A DNA stretch of 64,000 nucleotides from Psococerastis gibbosa (Eukaryota; Arthropoda; Insecta; Psocodea; Psocidae): contig OZ020486.1 of the NCBI GenBank assembly GCA_963971405.1, forward strand, positions 23,955,419-24,019,418, in the 5' to 3' direction. Below are positions 11,457 through 23,266 of the stretch, one piece after another. The notes under the pieces were generated by a model. It was not told where the DNA came from, did not search any database, and saw only the letters and a list, made by a program, of their open reading frames with translations. Both the position numbers and the translations under genes were made by a program. Each line of letters opens with the position of its first letter. The first letter of the stretch is position 1.

Positions 11457-14400
11457 TCACTGTTCTCTGTGGACTGTTGCTTCACATTTAGCAGTAGCAG
11501 GAAGGCGGTTCGTCAGCAATGGCTCTTGTTGAGTGGCCAGTGCTGCCAAAGAAGTAATGCCTTGCAGCCACGCCGAAGTCACAACCTTCCCAAGTTGATT
11601 TGTCAACGTTAGCTGAAAAAAAATTGTAGACAACATATTCAAAGACTCTTAACTTATATTTTATATGATGCAATATATTGTATAATATAATAATGTAATG
11701 TATTGTAATATGATTTAAGTTCATCTGTAATAGAAATTACTTCAAGTGCTCTAATGGCAGCCAAAAATTAAGCTTCTCATTACCAAATTAATATTTCACT
11801 AGGCTTGCCTCATTTTAAGGAACATTAAACCTTTCTTGCCCCATTCATTAGAAAAACAAAATGTAGCGAATAAACTACCTATGTAGCAGTTGCGCTTTGG
11901 TTTCCATTTACTTTACCCGGATTAGGCTACACTGGGATAATGTACCAACACGCGAACAGCGTTGTTGTGTGGTGCTGTCCAACACCCCCCCCCCCCCACC
12001 TAAAAAGTTTACATAAATTGTCAGCAGAATGGATTCATACCTGAGACGTAGTGTCCAATTCTCCATCTTCACTGTCTTCGGAGTCGTCTTCCGTCACATC
12101 ACCACTTCGCTCCAAGGCTTCCTGCTCTCTCAATTTATTTAACCTCTCCCTTTCAGCATTTTCTTTCATTAGCATTCTAAAAGGGAAAGGTTCAGCTTTC
12201 TTTAAGTAGTTTTTAGTTGTCATAATTATATAGCCTACCACAACAATGCAATTGTAAAGTTTTATTGTCATGACTAATATTGAAGGCTGAATAGCTTATA
12301 ACTGAAAGCTTTCTGCAGCCCTATTATGACAATTTGGGATTAACTTATTACCGAGGTTTATTTTTTAATGCCACATTAGGAAGGTGTCGCGTGACGGTGT
12401 CAAAATATGCGCGGGCAATGAAATTAATAAATGATTGGAATACAAGACATTGGTTGCATTGTTTATAACATTAAAATGTACTGGTAGAATTTTAAAATAT
12501 AATAATAAGAATTTTAATTAATATGTCTACATCTAAGAGAGGAAAAATTGAAAACTCACCAAAAATATTAATTTATCAATTTGCACTCATTTGCTTTAAA
12601 CAATTAAATAAACCCCGGCATTATGTTAATCCCAAATCGCCATAATAGGGGTGCTGAACGAGAAATTCAAATTCTTATTGTATTGTATTAGGCTTATCAG
12701 TATTTCGTCGCTGACTATGCAAAACCGCGTAAGTTACATTTCTCTACTTTTGCAGGAGAGAGAAAAAACTATTGCGCATTGAATTGCACCTTACGCGCTA
12801 ATGTTCGGTACCTAATTTCTGTTGTGTTAAATATTCGTTTGTTATGTTTAATTTATAAGACGATGCGGAAAAAAAATTTAGCAAGTCAATGTATAACGTC
12901 GATTTCGAAAACAAATGTCACTTACGCGGTTTTGCATAGTCAGCAATGATTTGTGAAATAGAAAACTAGCGTGCTTGTACTTACTTGGCTTTATTTTTTA
13001 AAATTTCTTGTGCATCAGGATAATGAACTAAAGCTTCATTCAAATCAGCTTTGCTCAAAACAAATAAATTGGAATATCCTCCTGACCTGGAAATTACCAT
13101 CAGTCATGATAATTAATTGCTAAATAAATTAATGACAGATGTCATAGTCGTATAAATCATGGGATAATGCTAGTGCTCAGTCCAATAATTCAGTGTCTTC
13201 CACCCTAAGTCACGGAATCGCGGAGCACTTTCCGCATGATTCTAGAAACAGGGACAACAGTTGCCGCGGTTTGACAAGTTTTAATTCACGAACGTTGTAT
13301 TTCAAAATTCTTCTATGAAGGGATGATATTGTTTACAACGATCCTTTGGGGGCTTGGGACTATTTTTATGTACTGTATGTTATCGTACATCAAGAATGGA
13401 TTTAGGGGAATAAGGGAAGCCAGGCCGCCTGGCCCAGACGTGAGAAGAGGAGACTGCTAGGCTAACTTTGCCCAACAATTATGCATACCTATAATACAAC
13501 TTATATCAAATTTAAATATGGGTTTCTCTCGTATGTAGGTTATTTTAATATAGCCTAACATAAAATCGAACAATATAAACGACCATTACAGGTACCAATT
13601 TAACAGTACCTATTTAACTTTGTAGAAAGACTCTACTGGTAGAGGAATTTTTAAAATGAGACATGGAAAATTGAACGGAAATGGGATTCGATCCTGAGTC
13701 TCCCAGCGTCAGTATACCACGCAGGCGCTGGTTCGAAATTCGAATCCCGTTTCGGCCCATTTTTTAAATATCTTCATACTAATAATTCTGAAACGCGTTA
13801 TGTCAGCTCATTCATGTGTACCATTCCATTTGTCCACAATGACTTTGACTCCTTCATGAATCATATTTTGGATTCGCTCATTGATCTCTCTCTCTCTAAT
13901 GAATTCTCTTTTTTTCTGGAGGCCTATTATATGATTACCTGACAGACGCAGTTCTTCTGTTTCCACTGCCGAGTGATAGTAGACTGATCTCACCAAATAC
14001 AGAGCCTTCCCTGAGAGTTGCTAGCACTTCGTTATCGTCATCGCCCAGCACCTCAACCACTCCGGCTTTTACAATGTACATTTCTTTGCCAACCTCACCC
14101 TAAAAGTGCCGCAAATTCATTTATAACATGACGTAGGCTACACAATATGCCGTACTGCTATAGGCTAGATATATTGTATTCCCTGAGGATTATTGCTTTC
14201 CTATATTATTAGTACGTAGCATAAGGAAAGCTCTGTGACGGTCGTTCGTTTTCGAGATTTCAGTGGACTTAAGACCGTTTTGAGGTCATAGGAACCCAAA
14301 AATATGGTTTTAACGAAATGTCTGTCTGTCTGCTGTCTGTTTGTCGATTTCTGGGCAAACTATTGGGTGGATTTTGATGACAATGGGCATGTAGGTTCTC

Positions 14401-17400
14401 AAAAATCATATCTCGGGACAATATTTTTTTTTGGCTAACTCAATGTTGGGGGGTTCGACCCACCAGGAAAATGCAAAAAAGGCTAAAAAAAATTCTCACA
14501 AACTGCTACAACTATTTTCATTTAAATCCGCACATGTTATATATAGTGGCTATTATCTTATGCAAACACCAATAAGTCGCTAGCCCCTCGATAGTTTGGT
14601 TTTGGGGCAAAAATAAAAAGGCTCAATTTTAGAAAAAAATATATTGCTCGTGACATTGTGGTATTTCAATTTAATGGACCAACAAAACATTAGTGTTTTT
14701 GATAAACCTTTTTACAATAACTAGAGTAGGTAAAACTCAAATAATTGTTAAGAAATCGATCAATTCAGTGCTTTGGTATTAGGAAAGTCGAGGCAACCCA
14801 AATTTAACCCTAGGACCCTGGTACTACTCATATTATCTCTCCCGGTACCTACCTATAGTAATTGATTAATAGGAAATAATTTATGGGTTCACTAGTAGGC
14901 CTACCGGTTCTTTTCTTCGTGTTTTATAGTAGGTGCGTTATTCCTGCAATTACTAAAACCAATCAGTTCTCGAGTCGAGGCAAGCGTACTCGTACTTGCA
15001 TACTCTCTGATAAATAGTATCTATATTATGATATGAATGAATTCATTCTCATGTTCAGAATCATAGGCTACACACTGCAGTAGGCTATATAATCGCCAAA
15101 GAACATATCTCAATACATCTGTCATGCGTAATTATATTTTTGGTAAGCTTACCTTGCGACAAATTAAATCTCGGGGAAGAAATAGAACTGGCTGAAGTTT
15201 CAAAACTAACTCTCTCAATAATGCAGGATCACAGTCTTGGAAAATTTGTACCTTACTAAGGCTTTGGATGTGCACGTTAATTGCTACATCCGTTTTTAGC
15301 TTATGTGGGAGAGTGTCGAGAATTACCCCTTCATCTGAAAAATAGGTATAGCCGAAACTTACATGTACCTACTGTATATATCATTAATTTCTTCCTGACT
15401 CAGTTTGGGAATGGACCCAATTTAATTTAATTTGTACATTTAATGTAAAGGTACGTTTTACTCACATATTGTAGACAATATACATCCTGTTTTAAAAACC
15501 TGAGGGAGTGGTTTGACAATAGCACGACTTCCCTTTTCAGAGTACCTGCCTTCAAGATCTTGCCATGATGGTCGCCAATCTTCGATAGAAGAAGCATTAA
15601 AAGAAGAAGAAGAAGAATAAAATAATCGTACTTACTGAATGTGTGCTGTTGATCCCAAGTGTACTTAAACCAGAGCTTAACCCTTTCCTGAAGATCTTTT
15701 GGTAGACTTAGTCTTCGCATGTATTCCATAGTTTCATCCACTAGTTTTCTATACTCTGTCTGATTTCGTGTTGCCGTTGCAATGATGTCTCTTATCTATT
15801 AACCCAGGAAAATGAAAAGTAGGTGCCGCGCAGTATTGGCAGTTCACTGACATACATGGATAGCCAGTAAGGTTTTATTTTATACTATGCTTGTATTGTA
15901 TAATTTAACGGAAAATATATTGTATTGTATTGTAAGGCAACAACTCAACCAAACTTTGTAACTGCTGTAGCCTACATTATAACAAAAAAGATAAATCAGA
16001 CCTATAGACTTTATGATACTGTATCTGTAATATTTGTGTAATATACCGTACCTGCCCTATGAGAAGAGCGAATACAAATACTCCCATAAGCCAAGAACAC
16101 GTCATGAAAATATACTCAGTTTGATTTTCTGGTCGGGGATTTTTTCCTATAGATGTTGCTGTTTTCGTGGCGAAATAAAAACAGCGGATGTACCTGAAAA
16201 TTAATAGCATCTTAATGCATCATTATACATTATCCCCCAGTCTTCATATAAGTTAATATGAGCTGTTATTTAGGCGGCTATTCCACTTGTCAATATTCCG
16301 GCATTTCAGCATCAATAGTTGATGCGATTTTTGTTTTAAGGAGACTATTATGTAGATACATAACTTATCTATTAAGTTATAATGTGGTAAAGACTTATTA
16401 TTGATGCATAAATGACGGAATAATGACAAGTGGAATAGTCCCCTTATTCGTGCTTGTATTATAGTAATTTAATGCGCGCCTTTAATTTCTATGGGAGCTT
16501 GGGGTTTGGTTATTATACAGTATAGGTTGACCAAGAAGTGGTACTTAGCCTATCTATACTGACAACATTCATGAGAATTTTTTTCTAATTAATTTACCCT
16601 CTGCCTCTGCAAGCCTTTACCTAAGGTACCTGATCACCTAATTTAATGCTTTAACCGTTACTTACTATTTTTGTAAGGGATATTATTGTATTGTATGGGA
16701 ACTCTTTTATTGGGTTTATAATTTCACGACCCCTGATGGCATCTAATAGGTAGCCTATTCGTTATGCTATTACAAAATTGGTGCACCGCATATTTAATCA
16801 TTCAGCTTCAGTGGGTTATTTTATTTATTTATTTATTTATGAACCCAGGCCTACTTATAGTTACGAACTTACGATCTCGATGTCAACCTACACCGGCTAC
16901 AAGCGATAATGGACAAGCTGAGACAAGCTTTCCATTGACGCAATGTAACAGTCGAAGGCATGACTTAACCAAGTACAGATACGAGTCTTGAGTGGGCTAT
17001 ACTCACGCGTTTCCCCGACCATTGAATACCCAATTATTGGTGCCCAGACCTTCCCAAGTGGATACTATGTAGTACGCGCAGGCATTGAGGTGGACCAGAT
17101 AGAGCATATAAGTCAGCGTTCGAGCTACCCGAACCACGTAAGCCGACGATACAACTCGGTCACATCTGTTGTAAAATTCCCAAAATGTTTGAATCTGTGA
17201 AGAATGATTTATATAAGATTTAATCATAATACTCACAAGCCGACAAGCTCTACTTCATTCTTTGTGCATACTCGTAGTACCTACCTTGAGCAGTCTTGGT
17301 AACCTCAAGAAGGGCAGCCACTTGCTTCCATATATGAAGCAAATTGGATCCAGTGGCAATAATGATAATACATCCATCTACGGAAAGAACAAGGTATTAT

Positions 17401-18525
17401 TTATAACAAGAAAATTATTCAAATTCCATTTGACTTGAGGTCTTGAGCCTTAAACTTTGAACTCGTAAATATTTCAGGGGGGGGATGTTGTAGGTAGCCC
17501 CTGTAGCTCGCCCTATATATGGTAATTAAATTATATAATTTATACTGTATAAATATTTCTTACACTACAGTCAGAGTCCCATTTCACAGTCGAGAGCAAC
17601 AATGCAATGCATTGGAAGACGACGCAACCACCGTAGATATCTAGAGTTGGAGTTCCCGCCACCGCCATTTTGTCTCAACCTTGATAAAATTGGGTATATA
17701 CGTCTTTACTGGGATCCCGCCTTTTTATGCTGCCATCGTACGAGTATGAGCTACGAAAATGATGACCTGAGGAAAGTTCTTCGTATTTTGATGTTATGTG
17801 GTACCTACTACTGTGCATACCTTAAATTGGCATTTTCTAGTGTACATTGTCCTCGTAAGTTGGTAATCATGAATCCAGAAGCCATCGTTGAGATACATAA
17901 CCCTAGATTTTATAAGAACCAAATCGACAAAATATATGAAATCGGCTATGTAATCAAATATGATCCAATTTGATACATTGTCATCGGTTTGATAAGGAAA
18001 GCAGCATCTTAGGGGAAGTACCCAGCTGTTGTAGGTGTATGCCACTGTCACCACCATCAGCCATGTTATGTATATTTTCCCTGAAAATGAATATTAATTC
18101 ACTTAAAACATAATTTCAGTGATAGCAGCGATAGATGTTATCATACCTGTCTCAGCTGACAACGCAGCGTTAAGCACGCATTATTTTCTTCATCTGTTTG
18201 AAGATTGAAATAATTATGTCATGAGTCGCAAGTTAGGACGATCGCCGGTTGATGGTCTCCATTATATTGTATGTCTATGTACCATGTGTCCATTTACTTT
18301 TCTTGACGATTTTGTTACTATTACTATACTACGATGCCTCGGACACTGTTTTATTATTTTATAACATACGATAGCATACCTTGCGGATCTAGAACTGTCG
18401 AACTCTTAGAAACATCGGATGAAGCAGGTCTGGCCATTTCGTCATGATCAGATCTTGTTTCTAATCTATGTTCTACAGATACTAAAATTTCATTTGGCCC
18501 CATGCTGTGCAATCAAACAATCAAC
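11457..18525 (-). CDS. Cngl: CNG-like cyclic-nucleotide-gated channel subunit, 11 coding exons
   Basis: Coding exons are joined with GT/AG borders and matching phases: 18503-18380, 18080-17821, 17377-17285, 17194-17007, 16193-16052, 15795-15636, 15334-15153, 14099-13939, 13086-12985, 12176-12041, 11612-11457. The joined frame is 567 aa. S1-S2 (about 45-125; [17 protein letters not shown]), S3-S4 ([20 protein letters not shown]), S5, pore (filter TSIGKNP at about 235-241), S6 (FVFALLIGQ), C-linker ([11 protein letters not shown]) and a cyclic-nucleotide-binding domain (about 340-465; FGEISLL, GNRRTA) follow in order. The tail is acidic, then a hydrophobic/glutamine segment. The S1-S2 and C-linker resemble CNGB subunits, but the IGKNP filter is that of arthropod CNGL. 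Such plasma-membrane subunits pass cations on cGMP/cAMP binding. The start is chosen because an in-frame TGA precedes it inside the same exon, after a TTTCAG acceptor at 18526; the 5' UTR therefore has a further exon. Confidence 0.93.
12315..12656. mobile_element. MITE in Cngl intron (TIR CAGCCCTATTATG)
   Basis: Inverted ends of about 50 bases: 'cagccctattatgacaattt' on the left and the complement of 'ccaaatcgccataataggggtgctg' on the right, both running on into 'gggattaac' and 'aggtttatttt'. It has no ORF. It lies in the Cngl intron between exons 9 and 10, immediately followed by a second, unrelated foldback (12713-12946). Confidence 0.7.
12713..12946. mobile_element. MITE in Cngl intron (TIR GCTGACTATGCAAAACCGCG)
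   Basis: Ends of about 30 bases are inverted copies: GCTGACTATGCAAAACCGCG continuing into 'taagttacattt', matched by 'aaatgtcacttacgcggttttg' on the right. The inner sequence is AT-rich without an ORF. It shares an intron with the MITE at 12315. Confidence 0.75.
13680..13765 (-). repeat. tRNA-like sequence, probably SINE/tRNA relic
   Basis: On the minus strand GTGGTATACTGACG resembles an A box and GGATCGAATCCC a B box at about the right distance. A second TTCGAA-centred block lies upstream. I see no full cloverleaf with a clean acceptor stem, so a functional tRNA is not claimed. It lies in a Cngl intron. Confidence 0.35.
14205..14910 (-). mobile_element. Repeat family E copy
   Basis: On the minus strand this matches the copy at 55670-56530. 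Shared blocks are 'gacagacagacatttcgt', a 'ttcctgggacctcaaaacg'-type block, 'tagtttgcccagaaatcgac' and the terminal 'gctttcctta..ctaa..tataaata'. It lies between Cngl exons 7 and 8. It is non-coding, roughly 0.7-0.9 kb, present in at least five places in this window, and of unknown class. Confidence 0.6.
15529..15622 (+). mobile_element. Retroposon 3' end with GAA-rich tail
   Basis: The stretch 'ttgccatgatggtcgccaat' and 'cttcgatagaagaagcatt' ending in AGAAGAAGAAGAA is repeated almost exactly at 34350-34410 with the same kind of tail. A shared 3' end plus a simple tail of variable length is the mark of a retroposon. It sits in the Cngl intron close to the donor of exon 6, ending about 15 bases from it. 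Confidence 0.65.
16273..16443. mobile_element. Foldback element, family A (171 bp)
   Basis: The palindrome opens with GGCGGCTATTCCACTTGTCA, ends with the complement (one end slightly altered, AGTCCCC), and is flanked by TTA on both sides as a direct 3-bp target duplication. Its interior shares 'aaggagactat' and 'tgtagata' with the element at 7050. It lies in Cngl intron 4. Confidence 0.8.
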
Positions 18526-19800
18526 CTGAAATCAATTTTATTCCAACGAGAATATTGTGCAGCACAAGTCGCAACCATCAGGAATCATATAAACTATAGG
18601 TCGGCTAATTGACAAAAAAAAAAAAATAGCTTTAGCCTATGTTAAATTTATAAGGCATTTTAATATGATATATCAAGCTGAAGATTTCTGACCAATCCAA
18701 CCACTATAACCTACATGAAAGCGCGCAAGTTTCCGGCCCCTGTGAGCTAGGCTATATTCAGAAGCAGACTGCTGATATTTGCCAAGAAAATCAATCAATC
18801 GCCTAAGCAATGTTTGTAATGATGTTTTGAACCAGCATCACAGATTTTGTGTCTGCTTCTGTAGTCTGTATTCAGTTTGGATCGTAGTCATGCTACCTAC
18901 CTATTTTTAATGGCTTTAAACTTGCGATGAACACCACGCACCTTATTGTTTGCATTGGTTAAAAACTGGGAACTAAAGGGTTGACTGTGTCATTTGAAGA
19001 AGCCTTCCAGCCCAAACTGCCCACGTCCCTCTCATTCCCTCGTCTCTGGGTGTTTCCATGGTAACCGATCGATTTCCTCCAGCTGACAGCAACAAGTCTC
19101 TCCATGATGTCATTAAGTTATATCATCATTACCAGCTGCTGTCTCCAGTTAGATCGTTGCGGGACGAACTTTGCTGACACTTATTGTAATTTAGCCCTAC
19201 CACAGAACAACATAATATATGGTACCTATATACACGAGAATGTGTTACAATGCCTTACGTTACTGACCTCTAACCTTCCGTAAGTTCTTCGTTTGAAGAA
19301 GACTCTTTTGTAGCAGTAGCCACTTTTTGGGTTGTTATGACTGAGTCTGAGACTGGACCTCAAATGATATTTAATAGCAACTGTATGAACCTTTACTGTA
19401 CAGCAGTAGTATAAGCGGCACGCTCATGAGTTGAATACTAATTTAAAATATTAGGTCAGAAGATTGCACAACAACATCAATAAACATCAATAAGGCTAGC
19501 TGCCAAAAAGGAGTGTTGAATCAAATGCGTACCCGGTCATCAGACAAGTTGGTGATCCTTGTCATCTAGCTGCTGAAAGTTCCAAATTTCGGGAAGAGCC
19601 ACATTTACATTTTCTTTCGATCTTAATTAAATTAAATCTCCACGGATTACAAAGTAAATCCCCAGTACGAGAAATATACATACATGGCCTTCCGCCTGGT
19701 TGCTATTTTAAGGCTACAATATTTATCGGACACTATTTTTTTAACAGATACAGCAAACGAATGATAACGACTGCACTTTTGAATTTGTAGGCCTATAGGC
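18526..19800. other. Upstream of Cngl: candidate 5' exon, no firm gene
   Basis: On the minus strand about 19365-19281 is open and reads as protein-like sequence (VATATKESSSNEELTE), ending in G|GTTAGA, phase 1. That phase would fit Cngl exon 2 directly, bypassing the ATG exon, so it could be an alternative upstream exon. Its acceptor is poor and no ATG is present. The rest of the stretch shows nothing I can support. Confidence 0.25.
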
Positions 19801-19807
19801 TAATTTA

Positions 19808-19998
19808 GGCTGTAAATCTACGGACTACATGACCTTCTCCCGAAAGTTTGTTGGTTCGAGTCCCACACTTGCTACATTTTTTGGCCATGCTTCTGAGAGC
19901 ATGTAAATCAGGTGGTCCCGGGTCTTCCTGGTTAAGTGTAAGAAAGGGCTTTACTGCCCAACTCCGCCTGATCGTCGGCTTAGTAATCAAACAAAAAA
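19808..19998 (+). mobile_element. tRNA-derived SINE copy 1
   Basis: The B box GGTTCGAGTCC lies in a tRNA-like head. The body ('ggccatgcttctgagagcatgtaaatcaggtggtcccgggtc' type blocks) matches the opposite-strand copy at 38196-38398, and both end in 'ggcttagtaat' plus an A-rich tail with C's. Length is about 190 bp. Polymerase III heads with a shared unrelated body define a SINE. A third, 3'-only copy is at 48380-48445. Confidence 0.8.
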
Positions 19999-22330
19999 TC
20001 ATTATTTAAATAGCCTATTTATTTTTTTATAGCTCGCATAATAGCAATCGCATCCAACCAACACTGGCCTATGTAGGCCTAGTAGGTACTCGTAGCGTAT
20101 AAATTACTGCAAACTCGTTTTTGGCTATCAGCATAATAGCCTATCATATTTCGACAATCTCAAATTTACTTGTATATGCCGTCAGTATAGTGCTCTGCCG
20201 GAATATTTTTTTGGATTCGAATTATTATGTGAAAAATCTATAAATATCACTCACTAAACAGCATACGGTACATTAGCCTACTGAATTAAATCATGTTGCT
20301 TTGAAAAAAAACATCCATGTTTAGCAGCACAGTTTCCTCTTGAATCCATCTTTCCTACACTTGACGGACAGTTGAATTCCATTTATGCAAGCCCAACCAT
20401 GTGGAAGAGGAAGTAACGCGGAGCCTTGGTTGATGACCAGCATGATGTTAGAAAGCAGAGAGGTGGAATACTTTCCTCCATTCGTGGCTTTTACTTTCAA
20501 CGGGCATAATCTAAACGACTCTGACTGAGGAATGATATAACTTTCAGGTGAGCTACAATTTTGGATTCTTTCTACAAATCCTTACGTTTTTTCATAGTTC
20601 TTCTGAATAAGTTGCAGCATTAACAGCATTGTTTGTATGGTAACTGATTTATAATTGTAGGTACCTACATGTTAGATGTTATTATGATCAGAGCTCTTTT
20701 ATTGGGAAGGGTCTCTTAATTCCCGTTGTTTTTGACAGCTTTCTAGTTGAAAAGATCGGATCACATGAGACTTAATTTTAATTATGTGGATATAGGGTAG
20801 GCAACTTGGTTGCTTAGTCTATTGACTATATCGTACGGCAAGCTACTAGTACAATATATGTCAAACTGTCAAAGTTGTAAGTCGCATAGGCATCCAGAAT
20901 TATTGGGAGGAGACTTGAAAATAATTTGATCGTGTGCATATCGGTATAATTTAATGTTGAGAGATTTCAACTCCTCTGATGGCGTAAATTGCTTGCGGCA
21001 AGAGCAGTTTTTGGGTTATGTTTTGAATGTGTTAATCCCTTGTTCCGATTACCTGACGCTGTAGAGTGTAGATCATATGTATGAGGCCAGAAACAGCAAA
21101 ATAACCACACTTATTTTTCACTCTCACCTGTTTCTGGCTGGTGAGCAGTACCTCTGTATACATCAAGTGCCTTTGAAACCACCTCAAAAAATGTAAAAAG
21201 TGAACCGTGGTTAACAATTAATAACTTTAGTGCATGACATAGCCTATTATTGTAGTTGAAATCTCCCTGTCAGTGATGGAACATTACAGTGTATGATATT
21301 CAGAAGTAGGTACCATCGATTATGTAACCTTTTTTTTTAATAACAGATTTTGTCGTATCTTACTGTAGACTACGTAACTTGTCAGAAATAATGGTTCATT
21401 TATTAATTTTTATAATCTCATATAGACCATAACACGCCACATAAGCCTTCTATAGGCGTTGGATGGGGTGGATTAGTCTTAAGCATGTTTCGCATTGTAT
21501 ATTACCGGTGTCGTCACGCGGTCTTTTCGTTGCAACGTTTAGCCTGAGTGTTTTTAGATGAGTATTCAAAATGTTTTGTAAACAAGAAATTATCGTACTT
21601 TTTGGACGAAATTAATTAATTGCTCGTTCCACAGCCACAAAGATATAAAAGGGAACAGATGAAAAAATCGTAATAAATATGAGCTTTCTGTGAAAGCTGT
21701 CTATTTCCCTTACAGATTTACAACTATGCTACAAAATGGGTTTAAGGCTCATTATCCAATTTTTTTAAGGTAATAATATTTCAGTTGAGAACTTTTTATG
21801 AGTTTTTTATCTGTTCACTTTGTTATCTTTGTAGCTGTGGAATGAGCAATAAATTATTTTCGTCAAAAAATCAGCAAAATTTCTTGTTTACAAAACATTT
21901 TGAACACTCAGCCTTAATAAGTCTAGATTAATCGAATTATGCAAACACGGTTATTGCTGAAAATTTGGATAAAATGCTTCCAAAAAACATTTTGGACATT
22001 CATAGAAACTACCTAGGTACAATATTATCAGTTCATAAAAATCACTAAAACGAGATCTGATTTCAAATAGAGGTAGCCTACAGAATCATCGAGAGATTAG
22101 AGAGAGTGAAAAGAAGGGAAATTATTAATTTTAACTAAGTGTAAGAAACCTGGAATGGGCCTAGTGGAATGTACATTACCAATGCAGGTAGAGGTACTCA
22201 ACTGCAGCTATAGTACTGAGTACTGCAGTACTGTAAATTTTTCTTTCTTACTTTAGAAGATCAGCCTAACCTGAGTTAAATTATTACCAAAGAATGCATG
22301 GCACTTGCAATACTCCGCTGTGTGCTACGC
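19999..22330. other. Intergenic; possible 5' UTR exon; one foldback
   Basis: A strong donor, TTTCAG|GTGAGC, lies at about 20546 on the plus strand. The preceding ~200 bases are less AT-rich and could be a non-coding first exon of the gene at 22501, but nothing proves it. The foldback at 21540-21915 is listed separately. I see no other structure. Confidence 0.25.
21540..21915. mobile_element. Foldback element (TTAGCCTGAGTG type)
   Basis: Left arm 'caaaatgttttgtaaacaag', then 'attgctcgttccacagccac' and 'agatataa'. The right arm is the reverse complement ('tttgtagctgtggaatgagc' and 'cttgtttacaaaacattttg'). Arms are about 110 bases with roughly 85-90% match by eye, with an AT-rich centre and no ORF. 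Confidence 0.65.
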
Positions 22331-22452
22331 AAGTCCAGTGGCGGATCCACAGGTGGGGTCATGACCCCCCCCCCCTAAATGAGTAAATTCATAAGATACC
22401 TGGTTAAAAAAAAATGGATTAAACTTAACTTTAAAAAAAAAAAAAAAAATGG
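22331..22452 (+). mobile_element. Family B foldback element, truncated
   Basis: It begins GTGGCGGATCCACAGGTGGG with a C run and 'taaatgagtaaattcataag', as in the copies at 35153 and 49160. It breaks off in an A run, so the right end is missing. It lies just ahead of the acceptor of the gene starting at 22501. Confidence 0.65.
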
Positions 22453-22500
22453 CTATTTTTTCTAATTGTGCTTTATTCTAGGAGTTTTTGAAGTGATGTC

Positions 22501-23266
22501 ATGGATAACAGTGTTGAAACTTTGTGGCAGTCTGCCTATGGTGAACTACACCCCACGTCCTACCCTACTGACACCGACTTGAGTCAGCTCCGAACCACCA
22601 GACTGGCCAATGGACGCACTCTGGTGGTCATCGTCGCCATTGTAACACAGGTGGGTTATAATACCTTTGTAAAGATTTAAATAAGCCAAAGCGAAGCAAT
22701 AACCGTGGGCTTGGGCTTTATAAGCCGGATACTAAGTACACAAGTCTTGTGCACGTGGTTACATAATCAGATAATATAAGGATTTTTTTGTATTTTTTCC
22801 ACTGACATTTTAGTAGGGCACCTAGGCAGTTCACATTTAAAAAAAAAAAAAAAAAAAATCCTTGCAAAGGGTAACACCTCGTTTTTAAAAATCTTAGTCA
22901 CATACGTTATTTCCATAATTCGCAACTTGCGGGCAAAGTTACCCCTGCCTCATACATTGATATTGTACCTTAGCCTACTGTATTTAAAATGGGTTATGTT
23001 GAATGTATTTTCAGATCGTAGTCCTGGCAGTAACTGCCGTGATAATGGGCGTCGCTGTGTTGACGATGACAGCAGTCCTCGGAGAGGTGCTGGTCATCAC
23101 CGCGGTGGCAACAGCGCTCGAAAGACAGTTCGTCACGGTCGCCGACCTCGCAGCCTTCTTAGAAGTTACTGCCACTCTCCTAATCACTGTTGTCACCATC
23201 TCTCTAGCTGCTACGGGCAGTAGCAGCGTCGACGGATTGACTGTGGGTGCTTCAAAATTCACATGA
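22501..23266 (+). CDS. Unrecognised hydrophobic 133-aa protein, two exons
   Basis: Exon 1 follows an acceptor (CTTTATTCTAG, exon from 22482) and codes from ATG 22501 to 22650, ending CACAG|GTGGGT. Exon 2 runs from 23015 (after TTTTCAG) to the TGA ending at 23266. Both are phase 0 and the joined frame is open for 133 aa. The first ~38 residues are polar (DNSVETLWQSAYGELHPTSY at 2-21). Most of the rest is V/I/A/L-rich, with likely membrane segments at about 41-60, 63-80 and 100-120 separated by ALERQFVTVADL, then a short polar tail. An earlier ATG at 22496 is in another frame that soon stops. The exons are clearly GC-richer than their surroundings. It looks like a small multi-pass membrane protein; I recognise no family. 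Confidence 0.65.

Noticed and set aside
11488-11724. Alternative 78-codon frame at the Cngl 3' end
   Set aside because: The last Cngl exon joins in phase 0 to a different frame that ends at 11457; this frame runs through the acceptor and intron.
23011-23262. Minus-strand 83-codon ORF
   Set aside because: It is the antisense shadow of exon 2 of the gene at 22501-23266, which has splice sites and phase support.
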